Positions 36,544-47,284 of a DNA stretch of 64,000 bases are shown one piece after another. Numbering within the stretch: position 1 is the stretch's first letter; each line of letters starts with the position of its first letter. The notes under the pieces are model-generated. The model had not been told where the DNA came from, did no database searches, and worked only from the letters and a program-made list of their open reading frames with translations. The DNA is from Sulfobacillus thermosulfidooxidans DSM 9293 (GTDB lineage Bacteria; Bacillota; Sulfobacillia; Sulfobacillales; Sulfobacillaceae): positions 3,548,360 through 3,612,359 of the forward strand of contig NZ_FWWY01000001.1 of the NCBI RefSeq assembly GCF_900176145.1. Direction: 5' to 3'. Made by a program: the position numbers and the translations under genes.

Positions 36544-37253
36544 GAATTCCTGCCTCCTTGCACTAACTTGGTCAATTCTTGGTAGGCCGCCATGGGATCC
36601 TCGGCCTTCAACAATGTCCGCCCAATCACTAAATCCGTTGCACCGTGCTTGACGGCTTGTTCTGGAGTAATTATCCGCTTTTGGTCATTTGAGGCGTCCG
36701 ATGCCCTTCGAATCCCCGGTACGACAAAGCGTGCCTCAGGCCACCAAGGACTCAGAACTGTTAACTCTTGCCCCGATAAAACGATCCCGTCAAGTCCTGT
36801 ATCCCGACCCATTGCGGCTAACCGCTTAACCTGGTCACTCACGTTCGATGAGATGCCGATCATCGTTAAATCATCGTTGCCTAAACTCGTTAACACACTC
36901 ACCCCGACAAGACTTAAATGAGTCCGGGCTTGAACTGCCGCTTCACACATGGCCCGACCTCCCATCAAGTGAATGGTGGTCAAACTGACTCCCAGCGCAT
37001 CGAGCTGTGAGACGGCTGCCGCCACAGTTCGAGGAATATCATGCAATTTGAGATCTAAAAAGATCGATAGTCCATCTTCCTCAATCCATTTTTTGATCAC
37101 ATCCGGTCCGGTCCGGTAAAACAGCTCCATGCCGACTTTATAGTGTTTATGATGAGGAAAGCGGGCCATCCATTGTTCTGCCAGGTTTTGGTCTGCTACG
37201 TCTAAGGCAATCCAAAAACGCGTGACTTTGGGGTTTTCTGAATTAGGATTCAT
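36540..37253 (-). CDS. pyrF: Orotidine 5'-phosphate decarboxylase
   Basis: 237 residues. It decarboxylates OMP to UMP, the last step of the pathway. The active-site cluster appears as FLDLKLHDIPRTV (the D-x-K-x-x-D loop). The family C-terminal TDLVIGRTL contacts phosphate. ATG 37253 has GAGGAG 7 bases upstream and overlaps the pyrD end by 11 bases. The open reading frame continues up to 37361 within pyrD, but that extension is not typical of PyrF. Confidence 0.96.
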   Translation of the reverse strand: MNPNSENPKVTRFWIALDVADQNLAEQWMARFPHHKHYKVGMELFYRTGPDVIKKWIEEDGLSIFLDLKLHDIPRTVAAAVSQLDALGVSLTTIHLMGGRAMCEAAVQARTHLSLVGVSVLTSLGNDDLTMIGISSNVSDQVKRLAAMGRDTGLDGIVLSGQELTVLSPWWPEARFVVPGIRRASDASNDQKRIITPEQAVKHGATDLVIGRTLLKAEDPMAAYQELTKLVQGGRNS

Positions 37254-38199
37254 ACGGAATCTCCTCTTTGAGAGGCCACGTAGATTTGCCGGGCAAGGCT
37301 GCCCCCACAGCCTCTTGCAACGACGTAAATCCATGGGCTTGTAGAACCTGCGGCAGTTCATTAATAATTTGATTCATCCGGTCTGGATATTGAAAGGTAA
37401 TGGTCCCTACCATGACGGCACTCGCGCCCGCCATCAAAAATTCCAAGACATCCGTGGCGCTGGCAATGCCCCCCATTCCAATAATGGGGATGTGAACAGC
37501 CTGGGCGACTTCATAAATAATACGCAAGGCCACCGGTTTAATCGCCGGACCAGATAATCCCCCCGTGATACCTCCCAAAGCGGGGCGCCGATGATCAATA
37601 TCAATCGCTAATCCCACTACGGTATTAATCGCAGAAATCATGTCGGCCCCTGCCGCTTCTATGGCTTGTGCAATAAGTACGGGTGAGGTCACATTGGGAG
37701 ACAATTTGACCATGATGGGCAGGTTGGTCACTTGGCGGACCGCGTGGGTCACCGCGTAGGCTTGGTCCGGATCTTGTCCAAAGCTCATACCGCCCTCTTT
37801 GATATTGGGACAGGAAATATTCACTTCCAAGGCATGGACGCCATCGAGTCCATCCAGCCGTTCAGCCACCCGTTGATACTCATCCACCGTATGACCAATG
37901 ATGTTGACGATCACACGGGGTTGATGCTGTCTTAAAAATGGCAAATCCTTTTCAATAAAAACATCCACGCCGGGATTTTGTAATCCAATGGAGTTTAAAA
38001 GTCCCATCGGTGTTTCCCAAATTCGCGGGGGTGGATTGCCGGTCCACGGTTCTGGGGATACCCCCTTTACACTGATACCGCCCAAGGCATCAATGTTGAC
38101 AAATTGACTGTACTCCGGACCAAAACCAAAGGTTCCAGACGCAGCCATAACCGGATTAGCTAATTCCAATCCTCTGGGCAAAATGACACGCAAATCCAT
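37243..38199 (-). CDS. pyrD: Dihydroorotate dehydrogenase, class 1B catalytic subunit
   Basis: 318 residues. FMN enzyme oxidising dihydroorotate to orotate; with PyrK it passes electrons to NAD+. Motifs: NPVMAASGTFGFG, NSIGLQNPGV, the active-site Cys in EVNISCPNIKEGG (class 1 uses Cys rather than Ser), and IPIIGMGGI for FMN phosphate. ATG 38199 overlaps the pyrK stop as TAATG. GTG 38205 is an alternative start, 5 bases from GAGGAG. Confidence 0.96.
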   Translation of the reverse strand: MDLRVILPRGLELANPVMAASGTFGFGPEYSQFVNIDALGGISVKGVSPEPWTGNPPPRIWETPMGLLNSIGLQNPGVDVFIEKDLPFLRQHQPRVIVNIIGHTVDEYQRVAERLDGLDGVHALEVNISCPNIKEGGMSFGQDPDQAYAVTHAVRQVTNLPIMVKLSPNVTSPVLIAQAIEAAGADMISAINTVVGLAIDIDHRRPALGGITGGLSGPAIKPVALRIIYEVAQAVHIPIIGMGGIASATDVLEFLMAGASAVMVGTITFQYPDRMNQIINELPQVLQAHGFTSLQEAVGAALPGKSTWPLKEEIPYES

Positions 38200-38978
38200 T
38201 ACCACATCAGCTCCTCTGCTCGAAACACGGGACCTTCTGTACACACGCGCCGGTAAGATAGACCTTTTTCTCCTCTCGCTGGGACCACACAGGCCAAACA
38301 TGCCCCAATGCCACACCCCATGCGTTGTTCTAAAGCCAGGTAAGCCGTCACCTGTCCTTGGACCAGATTGGCAACAGCTTTCAGCATGGGAGTCGGACCG
38401 CACGCATACACTTGGGCGTTCTCGTGTCGGCTTAGCCATTGTTCAAGCGGCCCGATAACCGTACCCTGATAACCCGCACTCCCATCATCTGTCGTCACTT
38501 CCACCGCTAATCCTAGGCCCTTAAAATCCTCTTCCATCAATATCCACGCGGATTTTCTGGCACCAATAATGACAAAAGGTGGATTTGGGGTCGTTGAAAT
38601 CCACGTCTCTGCGGCACTATACAGTGGAGGGATGCCGACCCCACCTCCTACAAGAACCCATGGTCTAGACGGATCGGGAGCGGGAAAGCCGTGTCCTAAT
38701 GGGCCTAACACATCGAGGCTCTCTCCCACTTGACGCTGTGCTAACCACTGGGTGCCTGAACCAACGATTTGAAATAAAATGCCCACTTCGCCCTGACTTC
38801 TGTCTATACGGGAAAACGATATCGGCCGTCTTAACATTCCCGGTGTCAACACGTGGGCAAATTGCCCAGGAGTGGCTTTCGCCAGTTCCGGGCTTTTTAG
38901 TATCAATTCCACGTGAGAATCTGCCACGTCAGTCCGTTCTATGATGGGACTTTTGGACCAGTTATTCTCAATCGCCAT
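38199..38978 (-). CDS. pyrK: Dihydroorotate dehydrogenase electron-transfer subunit
   Basis: 259 residues. FAD and [2Fe-2S] protein linking PyrD to NAD+. The FAD-binding RRPISFSRI, the NAD site LVGGGVGIPPLY, and the iron-sulfur cysteines in MGCGIGACLACVVP plus the later RRVC are all visible. It starts 2 bases after the carB stop. Its presence shows PyrD to be the class 1B type. Confidence 0.95.
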   Translation of the reverse strand: MAIENNWSKSPIIERTDVADSHVELILKSPELAKATPGQFAHVLTPGMLRRPISFSRIDRSQGEVGILFQIVGSGTQWLAQRQVGESLDVLGPLGHGFPAPDPSRPWVLVGGGVGIPPLYSAAETWISTTPNPPFVIIGARKSAWILMEEDFKGLGLAVEVTTDDGSAGYQGTVIGPLEQWLSRHENAQVYACGPTPMLKAVANLVQGQVTAYLALEQRMGCGIGACLACVVPARGEKGLSYRRVCTEGPVFRAEELMW

Positions 38979-38979
38979 A

Positions 38980-41900
38980 CTATCTCACCTGTCCTACGTG
39001 CAACCACTCGTTCAAAGGATGCACTGAAAATGTTTGCCGTTGACGCCCTTTAAGGGCCTCAATAGCGGCGCGAACCGTATCCAGCGAGGTGAAACACAAG
39101 ATGCCTTGTTCCACGGCTGTCCGGCGAATGAGAAACCCTTCCCGTTCCTGGTCTCCGCCGACGGTAATGGTATTGATGACCAAATCAAACTGGCCTTGGT
39201 GTATAAGATCCACCAAATGGGGTCGTCGTTCCCGAATTTTGTAAACAGGCGTGGCAGGAATTCCTTGGGCCGATAACATGGCCAAAGTTCCGGAAGTCGC
39301 ATACAACCGGTAACCTAAGTTGGCTAATTCACGTAAATAGGGTAAAGCCTCAGCTTTGTCGGCATCGGCGATAGTCACCAGAATTTTTCCTCCGGCTGGT
39401 AAGCGGAATCCCCCGCCAATCAATGCCTTATAAAGGGCGCTAGAAAAGTCATGGTCAATCCCCATAACTTCACCCGTCGATTTCATCTCAGGGCCTAAGA
39501 TGGCATCGACCTGCCCGAGTTTGGCAAAGGAAAATACGGGCATTTTCACAGAAAAATGATCGGGTGCCGCTAATAATCCCTCGCCCCACCGCTCATCAAA
39601 ATGGCCGGTGAGACTGGCTTCCATCGCTAAATCCACTAAGGGTACGCCCGTGGCTTTAATGACAAAGGGGACGGTTCGGCTAGAGCGGGGATTGGCTTCG
39701 ATAACATAGACTTGATTGTCTACCGCCACAAACTGAATATTTAAAAGTCCCTTCACACCTAGGCCACGACAGAGTTTCGTCGAAATGTCGACAACTTGGT
39801 CAATAATACTTTCAGAAGCACGCACGGGTGGCAACACCGCTAGAGAGTCGCCAGAATGCACACCAGCCCGTTCCACATGTTCCATGACGGCGGGAATAAG
39901 CACACGCCGTCCGTCACTCACCGCATCGACCTCCAACTCGAGCCCACTCATATAGCGGTCCATCAAAAGCGGCTGGTCTGCTCCCATTTCGTGGTTTTCC
40001 TGCAAGTAACGTTCTAATTGTGCTCGGTCCTCGACAATTTTCATGGCTCGTCCCCCCAGCACATACGAGGGACGTACGAGAAGCGGAAACCCAATTTTTT
40101 CGGCGGCTTCAAAAGCTTGATGCGGGGTTGTCACGGCCAACCCAGGCGGTCGTTTGATGTGTAGTTCCTCTAATAGCTCATCAAATAATTCCCGATCTTC
40201 CGCTTGTTGCAAGCCCCTTAAATCGGTTCCGACGATTTTTACTCCATGTCTTGTTAGTGCTTCTGCCAAATTGATAGCCGTTTGTCCGCCAAATTGCACG
40301 ACAACGCCATCTGGCTGTTCCCAGTCGACAATGTTCAAAACATCTTCCAGCGTAATCGGTTCGAAATACAAACGGTCTGAGGCATTAAAATCAGTCGACA
40401 CCGTTTCCGGGTTATTGTTTACCATAATTGCTTTATAGCCCAGCCGTCGCAACGCATTAAGCGCATAAACACTTGCGGCATCGAATTCTATCCCTTGCCC
40501 GATTCGTATAGGTCCTGACCCAATGACGAGAATTTTCGGGCCATCGAGAGGTTCTGCCTCGTTTTGTTCCTCATAGGTGGCGTAATAATAAGGAGTTTGC
40601 GCAGGAAATTCACCGGCACAGGTATCCACCATTTTGTAGGTGGGTATGATACCAGAAGCGATGCGCAGACGCCGAACTTCGTCTTCGGTAGAATGAATTA
40701 ATTCCGCAATCCTCTGATCGGCAAAACCTTTTTGTTTTAGTTCGCGAGCACGCTCGAGCCACCTCTTAGGATGTTGCCGAATCCAGGATTCGGTCTCAAT
40801 AATATCGGCAATTCCCTCCACAAACCAGCGGTCAATGGCCGTCCGGCGAGCAATCTCTTCAACGGAAAACCCGCGTCTGAGACCCTCCGCAACGAAAAAC
40901 AAGCGTTCATCCGTCACCTCTACAATGCCCGCCCAAATCTCCTCATCGGACCGTTGCTCCAAGTCTGGTCGGTTCAGCGAGATGCGCTTAATTTCCAAAG
41001 ATCGCACGGCTTTTTGCAAACCACCAGCGAAGGTACGGTCAATGGCCATAACTTCGCCCGTCGCTTTCATTTGGGTACCCAACCGCCGTTCGGCCGTCGG
41101 AAACTTGTCAAATGGCCACCGTGGAATTTTGACAACAACATAATCGAGGGCCGGTTCAAAGGCTGCTGTGGTATTCACCGTCACGGGATTAGCGATTTCA
41201 GGCAGCGTCAAGCCGATCGCGATTTTGGAGACAATCCTCGCAATCGGATATCCCGTCGCTTTTGAGGCCAGAGCACTCGACCGGGAGACCCGAGGATTCA
41301 CTTCAATTACCCGGTAACGTCCATCGGGATGTAAGGCGAACTGTACATTGCAGCCTCCTACGACTCCTAAGTGGCTAACAATGTCGATGGCTGCCGTACG
41401 CAGCATTTGGTACTCATAATCGGTTAAGGTTTGGCTAGGAGCCACAACAATCGAGTCACCGGTATGAATCCCGACCGGATCAAAATTTTCCATATTGCAA
41501 ACCGTAATGGTATTACCAACCTGGTCTCGAATGACTTCATACTCGACCTCTTTGTATCCGGCAATCGATTCTTCCACGAGAACCTGGGTAATAGGACTCA
41601 AGGCTAACGCATGGGGTAAGCGTTCTAACAATTCTTCGTCGTTATGGGCAAATCCGCCCCCCGTTCCTCCCAAGGTATAAGCAGGTCGGAGGACGACCGG
41701 ATACCCAATCTCCTGGGCAAATACAATTCCTTCTTCTACAGTAGTAACCGTTCGGCTTCTGGCAATAGGATGGCCCAACTCGATCATCAGATTGCGGAAG
41801 GCTTCCCGATCTTCGGCCATTTTGATAGCCGACAAAGGAGTGCCTAACAAAGGAATACCGAGGTCAGTGAGCACCCCTGTACGCCCGAGTTCCGAAGCCA

Positions 41901-42192
41901 AATTTAAGCCCATCTGACCTCCCAGCGTTGCCAACACCCCATCAGGGCGCTCTTTCCCTAAGATATAGGCAAGAAAAGACACCGTAAGAGGCTCCAAATA
42001 GACAACGTCTGCCACCGACAAATCAGTCATAATCGTAGCCGGATTACTATTGACCAAGACAACTTCTAATCCTTCTTCTTTTAAAGCTCGACATGCCTGG
42101 GTTCCGGCATAGTCAAACTCAGCCGCTTGCCCAATGATGATGGGTCCCGAACCAATGACCAAGACCTTATGAATATCCGATCGTTTAGGCAT
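38980..42192 (-). CDS. carB: Carbamoyl-phosphate synthase large subunit
   Basis: 1070 residues, full length. Two homologous ATP-grasp synthetase halves are visible (each begins with KVLVIGSGPIIIGQ or KILVIGSGPIRIGQ) and a C-terminal MGS-like allosteric domain follows from about residue 935 (GYRLYATSGT). Uses ammonia from CarA, bicarbonate and 2 ATP. The ATG overlaps the carA stop by 8 bases. It is the pyr-operon copy (PyrAB type); UMP control through the C-terminal domain is likely. Confidence 0.98.
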   Translation of the reverse strand: MPKRSDIHKVLVIGSGPIIIGQAAEFDYAGTQACRALKEEGLEVVLVNSNPATIMTDLSVADVVYLEPLTVSFLAYILGKERPDGVLATLGGQMGLNLASELGRTGVLTDLGIPLLGTPLSAIKMAEDREAFRNLMIELGHPIARSRTVTTVEEGIVFAQEIGYPVVLRPAYTLGGTGGGFAHNDEELLERLPHALALSPITQVLVEESIAGYKEVEYEVIRDQVGNTITVCNMENFDPVGIHTGDSIVVAPSQTLTDYEYQMLRTAAIDIVSHLGVVGGCNVQFALHPDGRYRVIEVNPRVSRSSALASKATGYPIARIVSKIAIGLTLPEIANPVTVNTTAAFEPALDYVVVKIPRWPFDKFPTAERRLGTQMKATGEVMAIDRTFAGGLQKAVRSLEIKRISLNRPDLEQRSDEEIWAGIVEVTDERLFFVAEGLRRGFSVEEIARRTAIDRWFVEGIADIIETESWIRQHPKRWLERARELKQKGFADQRIAELIHSTEDEVRRLRIASGIIPTYKMVDTCAGEFPAQTPYYYATYEEQNEAEPLDGPKILVIGSGPIRIGQGIEFDAASVYALNALRRLGYKAIMVNNNPETVSTDFNASDRLYFEPITLEDVLNIVDWEQPDGVVVQFGGQTAINLAEALTRHGVKIVGTDLRGLQQAEDRELFDELLEELHIKRPPGLAVTTPHQAFEAAEKIGFPLLVRPSYVLGGRAMKIVEDRAQLERYLQENHEMGADQPLLMDRYMSGLELEVDAVSDGRRVLIPAVMEHVERAGVHSGDSLAVLPPVRASESIIDQVVDISTKLCRGLGVKGLLNIQFVAVDNQVYVIEANPRSSRTVPFVIKATGVPLVDLAMEASLTGHFDERWGEGLLAAPDHFSVKMPVFSFAKLGQVDAILGPEMKSTGEVMGIDHDFSSALYKALIGGGFRLPAGGKILVTIADADKAEALPYLRELANLGYRLYATSGTLAMLSAQGIPATPVYKIRERRPHLVDLIHQGQFDLVINTITVGGDQEREGFLIRRTAVEQGILCFTSLDTVRAAIEALKGRQRQTFSVHPLNEWLHVGQVR

Positions 42193-43273
42193 TCGTTAAC
42201 CCCTTTCGTTGAATGACCGTATCTAAAAATTCATCAAACAGATAATGAGAATCCCAAGGTCCTGGACCCGCTTCCGGATGATGCTGTACAGTAAGAACAG
42301 GCTTCTCTTTATGCTGAAATCCTTCGACGGTCTGATCATGCAAATTCGTCAATCGTATATGGTAGCGGTCCAAAAGCGGCGCCGGGTCCACGGCATACCC
42401 ATGATTTTGTGATGTAATCAACACTTTTCCTGTCACATGATCTAACAAGGGATGATTAGCGCCATGATGGCCGAATTTCAACGGATATGTGGGTGCCCCT
42501 TCAGCCAGACCAATTAATTGATGGCCAAGACAAATGCCCAAGGTGGGATAATGGTCAATGGCGTAGCGCACGGTAGGCAGTAGATCCGTAAAATCACTGG
42601 GATCACCTGGACCATTTGATAGCACCACACCGTCGGGAGCGTAATGAGCCAGTTCTTCGGGAGTTATGGTGCAAGGCAGCACACTCACCCGCATGTTGCG
42701 TTTCACGAGTTGCGCCATAATAGAATTTTTCGCTCCATAATCAATCACCACGACATGGAGCCCATCACCGTCATGACCTAAAGAATATGCTTGGGGCGTA
42801 GTCACTTGATAGACACTTTGAGACAGGTCAATCCCGGCAAACAACGCTTCTCGTTGCTCTTGCGTCATCTCGATTGGCCCCAGTACCGCGTGCTGGGTTC
42901 CCCGCTGCCGAATATACAAGGTGAGCGCCCTAGTATCCACATCCGCTAATCCACATTTGTGATAGCGCTTGAGATAGGCATCAAAACTTTCGGCGCCCCC
43001 AAAATGAGAGGGAATGGGCGCATCATGTTTGATAACAACCGCTTCCGCCCACGGAAATAAGGATTCCGCCGCGTCAGCGAACGTCCCATAATTACCGATA
43101 AGGGGATAGGTCAAAACGACAATTTGGCCAAAGTACGAGGGGTCCGTCAAAATCTCTTGATACCCGGTCATGGCGGTATTAAAAACCACTTCCCCCGCCA
43201 CACCGCGTGTGATATCCCCGATCAATCGTCCCTCGAAAATTGTCCCATCTTCAAAAAACAATGCGCCTTTCAC
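42185..43273 (-). CDS. carA: Carbamoyl-phosphate synthase small subunit
   Basis: 362 residues. Glutaminase that supplies NH3 to CarB. The class I amidotransferase triad is visible: the nucleophile Cys in LGICLGHQLIGLA and His in VQHHPEAGPGP with the following Glu. The start is GTG 43273, coupled to pyrC as GTGA. Confidence 0.97.
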   Translation of the reverse strand: MKGALFFEDGTIFEGRLIGDITRGVAGEVVFNTAMTGYQEILTDPSYFGQIVVLTYPLIGNYGTFADAAESLFPWAEAVVIKHDAPIPSHFGGAESFDAYLKRYHKCGLADVDTRALTLYIRQRGTQHAVLGPIEMTQEQREALFAGIDLSQSVYQVTTPQAYSLGHDGDGLHVVVIDYGAKNSIMAQLVKRNMRVSVLPCTITPEELAHYAPDGVVLSNGPGDPSDFTDLLPTVRYAIDHYPTLGICLGHQLIGLAEGAPTYPLKFGHHGANHPLLDHVTGKVLITSQNHGYAVDPAPLLDRYHIRLTNLHDQTVEGFQHKEKPVLTVQHHPEAGPGPWDSHYLFDEFLDTVIQRKGLTNA

Positions 43274-44574
43274 ACCAGCACCTCCTGATCCCGCATGGTA
43301 AATCGACCCTCTAGCATCGTGGCGATTGGACGCCCTTTAAGTTTTGTCCCTTGTAAAGGCGTATTTTTCCCTCGGGAATAAAATTGTTGTCCGTCGACAG
43401 TCCACGTCATTTGCGGATCAATCAAGGTGAAGTCCGCTGACGCCCCGGGAATGAGGCCTGGATAATCAAGACCTAACACTTCTTGAGGGCCTACGGTGAT
43501 AAGTCGAAAGAGATGCAAGGGGTCGAGTAGCCCCGCGTCCAAAAACACTCGGAAGATCGTTCCCACAAAGGTTTCTAAGCCGCTAATGCCAAATGGCGCA
43601 TCTTTATACGACTGGTTCTTTTCGTCCTCATGATGGGGAGCATGATCGGACGCAATCACAGTAATAAGCCCTTTTATTACCGCTTGAATTAATAACTGCC
43701 GGGTCGTGTCCGGCCGTAAAGGCGGATTCACTTTGGTCACCGGATTATAATTCCATTCACGTACCGCCTCATCGGTCAAAAATAAATGATGCGGTGCCAC
43801 TTCAGCGCTCACTCGCAACCCACGGCGCTTAGCATAGTCTAACGCTTCCAATGAACCCGGCGAGGAAATATGCGCCACATGTAAGATGCCCCCGGTCAAC
43901 CCAGCTAATTCGACATCACGCCATACCATCACCGATTCCGCTTCATCAGGTGCCCCCGCTAGACCAAGTTGATGAGAAATACTTCCCTCATGCATGACAC
44001 CACCTGCAGCCAACAAAGGATCTTCGGCATGCTGAATGATGGGGCGTCCTAACGTCCGCGAATAACTCAAGGCTGCACGCATAATGCGACTATCCACAAG
44101 AGGATGACCATCATCAGAAAAACCCACGGCCCCAGCTTCCGCCATCTGATAGAGATCAGCCAATTCTAACCCTTGTTGACCTTTGGAAATCGCGCCAATT
44201 GGCAGGATATGCACTAAACCAATTTCCTTACCCCGGGTTATTTGCCAATGAATCAAACTGGGAATGTCAACAACGGGACGTGTATTGGGCATGGTGCACA
44301 CCACTGTAAATCCACCAGCTGCCGCAGCCTGACTTCCGGAGAATAAGTCTTCTTTATATTCCAAACCCGGATCACGGAAATGAACATGCATATCCGTAAG
44401 CCGTGGAACCAACCATAATCCTCGAGCATTGATAACCTGACAACCTGCGGCTTCCGTGCGTTCTGCAATGTGGCCATTAACAACAAACACGTCTTCCACA
44501 CTATCAATGCCGCGGAACGGATCAATCACGCGTACATTTTGTATCTGCCAACACGTTTCATCCTTATTCGTCAT
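43270..44574 (-). CDS. pyrC: Dihydroorotase
   Basis: 434 residues, class I type. It cyclises carbamoyl-aspartate to dihydroorotate. Metal site: DMHVHFRDPG near residue 60, HAEDP, HVAHIS, and ASDHAPHH with the catalytic Asp. AGGAGG is 5 bases before ATG 44574. It overlaps the pyrB end by 11 bases. Confidence 0.97.
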   Translation of the reverse strand: MTNKDETCWQIQNVRVIDPFRGIDSVEDVFVVNGHIAERTEAAGCQVINARGLWLVPRLTDMHVHFRDPGLEYKEDLFSGSQAAAAGGFTVVCTMPNTRPVVDIPSLIHWQITRGKEIGLVHILPIGAISKGQQGLELADLYQMAEAGAVGFSDDGHPLVDSRIMRAALSYSRTLGRPIIQHAEDPLLAAGGVMHEGSISHQLGLAGAPDEAESVMVWRDVELAGLTGGILHVAHISSPGSLEALDYAKRRGLRVSAEVAPHHLFLTDEAVREWNYNPVTKVNPPLRPDTTRQLLIQAVIKGLITVIASDHAPHHEDEKNQSYKDAPFGISGLETFVGTIFRVFLDAGLLDPLHLFRLITVGPQEVLGLDYPGLIPGASADFTLIDPQMTWTVDGQQFYSRGKNTPLQGTKLKGRPIATMLEGRFTMRDQEVLV

Positions 44575-45480
44575 GGCCACCTCCTAATAACCGAAATAGC
44601 GCGGCCATTCTGACCGCTACCCCATTGCGCACTTGCTGCAAAATGTAGGACCGTGAAGAATCCAAAACATCCGAATCGATTTCGACGCCACGATTTTGTG
44701 GACCAGGATGAAGAACCACAGCATCTGGTTTGGCATACTGTAGGGTTTTTCGCGTGATACCCCAGCGCAAGCGGTATTCCCACAATGAGGGAATTTCACC
44801 CGTACTTTGCCGTTCCTTTTGCAACCGTAACACTTGAATGGCATCGGCATCCTCTAAGGCTTCTTTCAAATCGGTGGTAACCTCAACGCCCAACTCTTCA
44901 TACGTACTCGGTAAAAGACTCGGTGGACCGACAATGCTCACCCGGGCTCCCAGCGCCAACAATGCCCAAATATCCGAGCGAGCGACCCGACTGTGCAACA
45001 CATCGCCCACGATCGCCACTTTCAATCCCGCCACGTGTCCTTTAGCTTGACGTAGCGTCAGGGCGTCGAGAAGACCTTGAGTGGGATGCTCATGGCTACC
45101 GTCGCCCGCGTTAATCACCGGAATATCCAAAATCTCAGCTAACTGTTGGGGCACTCCGGATACCTGATGACGAATAATGACGGCATCTACTGCCATTTGC
45201 GACAAATTCCGGGCTGTATCCCATAAGGTTTCCCCTTTTTCGACACTCGATCCCGATTTCTGCACATTAATGACGTCAGCACTCAGATATTTGGCGGCTA
45301 ATTCAAAAGAATTGCGGGTCCGGGTACTGGGTTCAAAAAATAGGTTTACAATAGATTTTCCGCGCAACGTCGGAACTTTTTTAATAGGCCTGTCCAATAT
45401 CTCGACCATATTTTGCGCGAGATCCAGTAAATCGACGATATCTTGTTCGGAGAGACTTTCTAATGTCAGTAGATCGTGCA

Positions 45481-45481
<1 letters not shown>
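44564..45481 (-). CDS. pyrB: Aspartate carbamoyltransferase
   Basis: 305 residues, catalytic chain. The carbamoyl-phosphate loop FEPSTRTRNSFE and HPTQGLLDALT are diagnostic, as is HPGPQNRGVE near the C-terminus. There is no pyrI beside it, as in Bacillus. The ATG overlaps the pyrR stop as TAATG. Confidence 0.97.
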
Positions 45482-46140
<659 letters not shown>

Positions 46141-46166
46141 TGTTAAAGGAAGTGTACCCAACTCCT

Positions 46167-46195
46167 ATAATAATCCACTCATTGCCGTTGGTAAA
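46167..46195 (-). promoter_or_regulatory. Probable sigma-A promoter of the pyr operon
   Basis: Minus strand: -35 TTTACC (46195-46190), 17-base spacer, -10 TATTAT (46172-46167). It places the transcript start near 46160, about 20 bases before the PyrR-binding loop. Confidence 0.7.
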
Positions 46196-46321
46196 GAGGC
46201 ATGTTGCTGAAATTGATGGATTTCGCGAAATTTGTCATGTCGACCGGACAAAGGCCCACAGTTTACCCCCGGGTGAAGATTGTGATAGGGTAAAAATGTG
46301 TAGCAGGTTAAGGAGGATCAG

Positions 46322-47284
46322 ATGGCTGAACATAACGGCGATCTCAAACGACTTTGGCGCAAAACTGGCATTTTAATCATAGCCTTGTTAATTATCGGCA
46401 TCTTATTAGCCATTTTAGTTGATCAAGCCAAAGGACCGTTACATATTGTTCCCAAATCGATTGCTGGACCAATCAAAGCACTTATCGTATTAATGATTGG
46501 TGGCGCCATTTCTTACTTGTTGGAACGTTATCTTTTTCAATTGACTTCACGTACTTTGGGCGCCAAAAGTACAACCTCGTTGCGTTTCATTATTCGTTTA
46601 CTGCTACTGTTTGCCGTAATTTTGTCGGTTCTGGCCGCATTTGGTGTTGGGCTCTCTTCCGTAGTGTTTGGTGGAGCGTTTGTGACAGCAATTATTGGCC
46701 TAGCTGGACAGACGATGTTCGGCAATCTCATTGCCGGTATCGCATTAATTATTTTTCATCCTTTTGAAGTAGGAGATCGGGTCAACATTGTTTCCTCGCA
46801 ATATCCTGTCATATGGCCCACCTTTCCCCATGAAGCGACGAAACCAGCTTATTCTGGAGTGGTCATCGACATTACTCTTATGTATACGTCTGTCTTAACC
46901 GATAATGGGCCTGTCCTCGCGTTTCCTAATGGCATCATCATTCAAGCCGCTGTTGAAAACCTATCAAGAACAACACGACGAGCTATCCGAATCCGTTTTG
47001 ACGTAGACATCAATTTGGATCCTCACAAATTGCTTCCACAGGCGGAAAAAATGCTTCAAACTCTAGGCTATTCAGGAGTTCATCCTCAGATTATCGATGT
47101 TACCCCTTCTACATATTCTCTCTTAATTGTTGTTGACGCGCACTCGAACGCCGATGACGAAATTCGGCATCGAATTTTCAGCCATCTGGTTCCCATTATT
47201 CAAAAATATAAACACGAACTTGCAATAAATCCTGATGCACAGGGTGAGGACGGTGATGTAAAGAAGTCAGAGAGCAAGGCCTAA
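46322..47284 (+). CDS. mscS: MscS-type mechanosensitive channel
   Basis: 320 residues. Three or four N-terminal membrane helices, then the pore helix with its Gly/Ala pattern (VFGGAFVTAIIGLAGQTMFGNLIAGIALI) and the beta domain (FEVGDRVNI). The beta domain has a longer insertion than E. coli MscS around WPTFPHEATKPAY. It releases solutes on hypo-osmotic shock. SD AAGGAGG is 5 bases before ATG. It is divergent from the pyr operon. Its last 18 bases overlap the end of rluD on the other strand. Confidence 0.93.
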   Translation: MAEHNGDLKRLWRKTGILIIALLIIGILLAILVDQAKGPLHIVPKSIAGPIKALIVLMIGGAISYLLERYLFQLTSRTLGAKSTTSLRFIIRLLLLFAVILSVLAAFGVGLSSVVFGGAFVTAIIGLAGQTMFGNLIAGIALIIFHPFEVGDRVNIVSSQYPVIWPTFPHEATKPAYSGVVIDITLMYTSVLTDNGPVLAFPNGIIIQAAVENLSRTTRRAIRIRFDVDINLDPHKLLPQAEKMLQTLGYSGVHPQIIDVTPSTYSLLIVVDAHSNADDEIRHRIFSHLVPIIQKYKHELAINPDAQGEDGDVKKSESKA

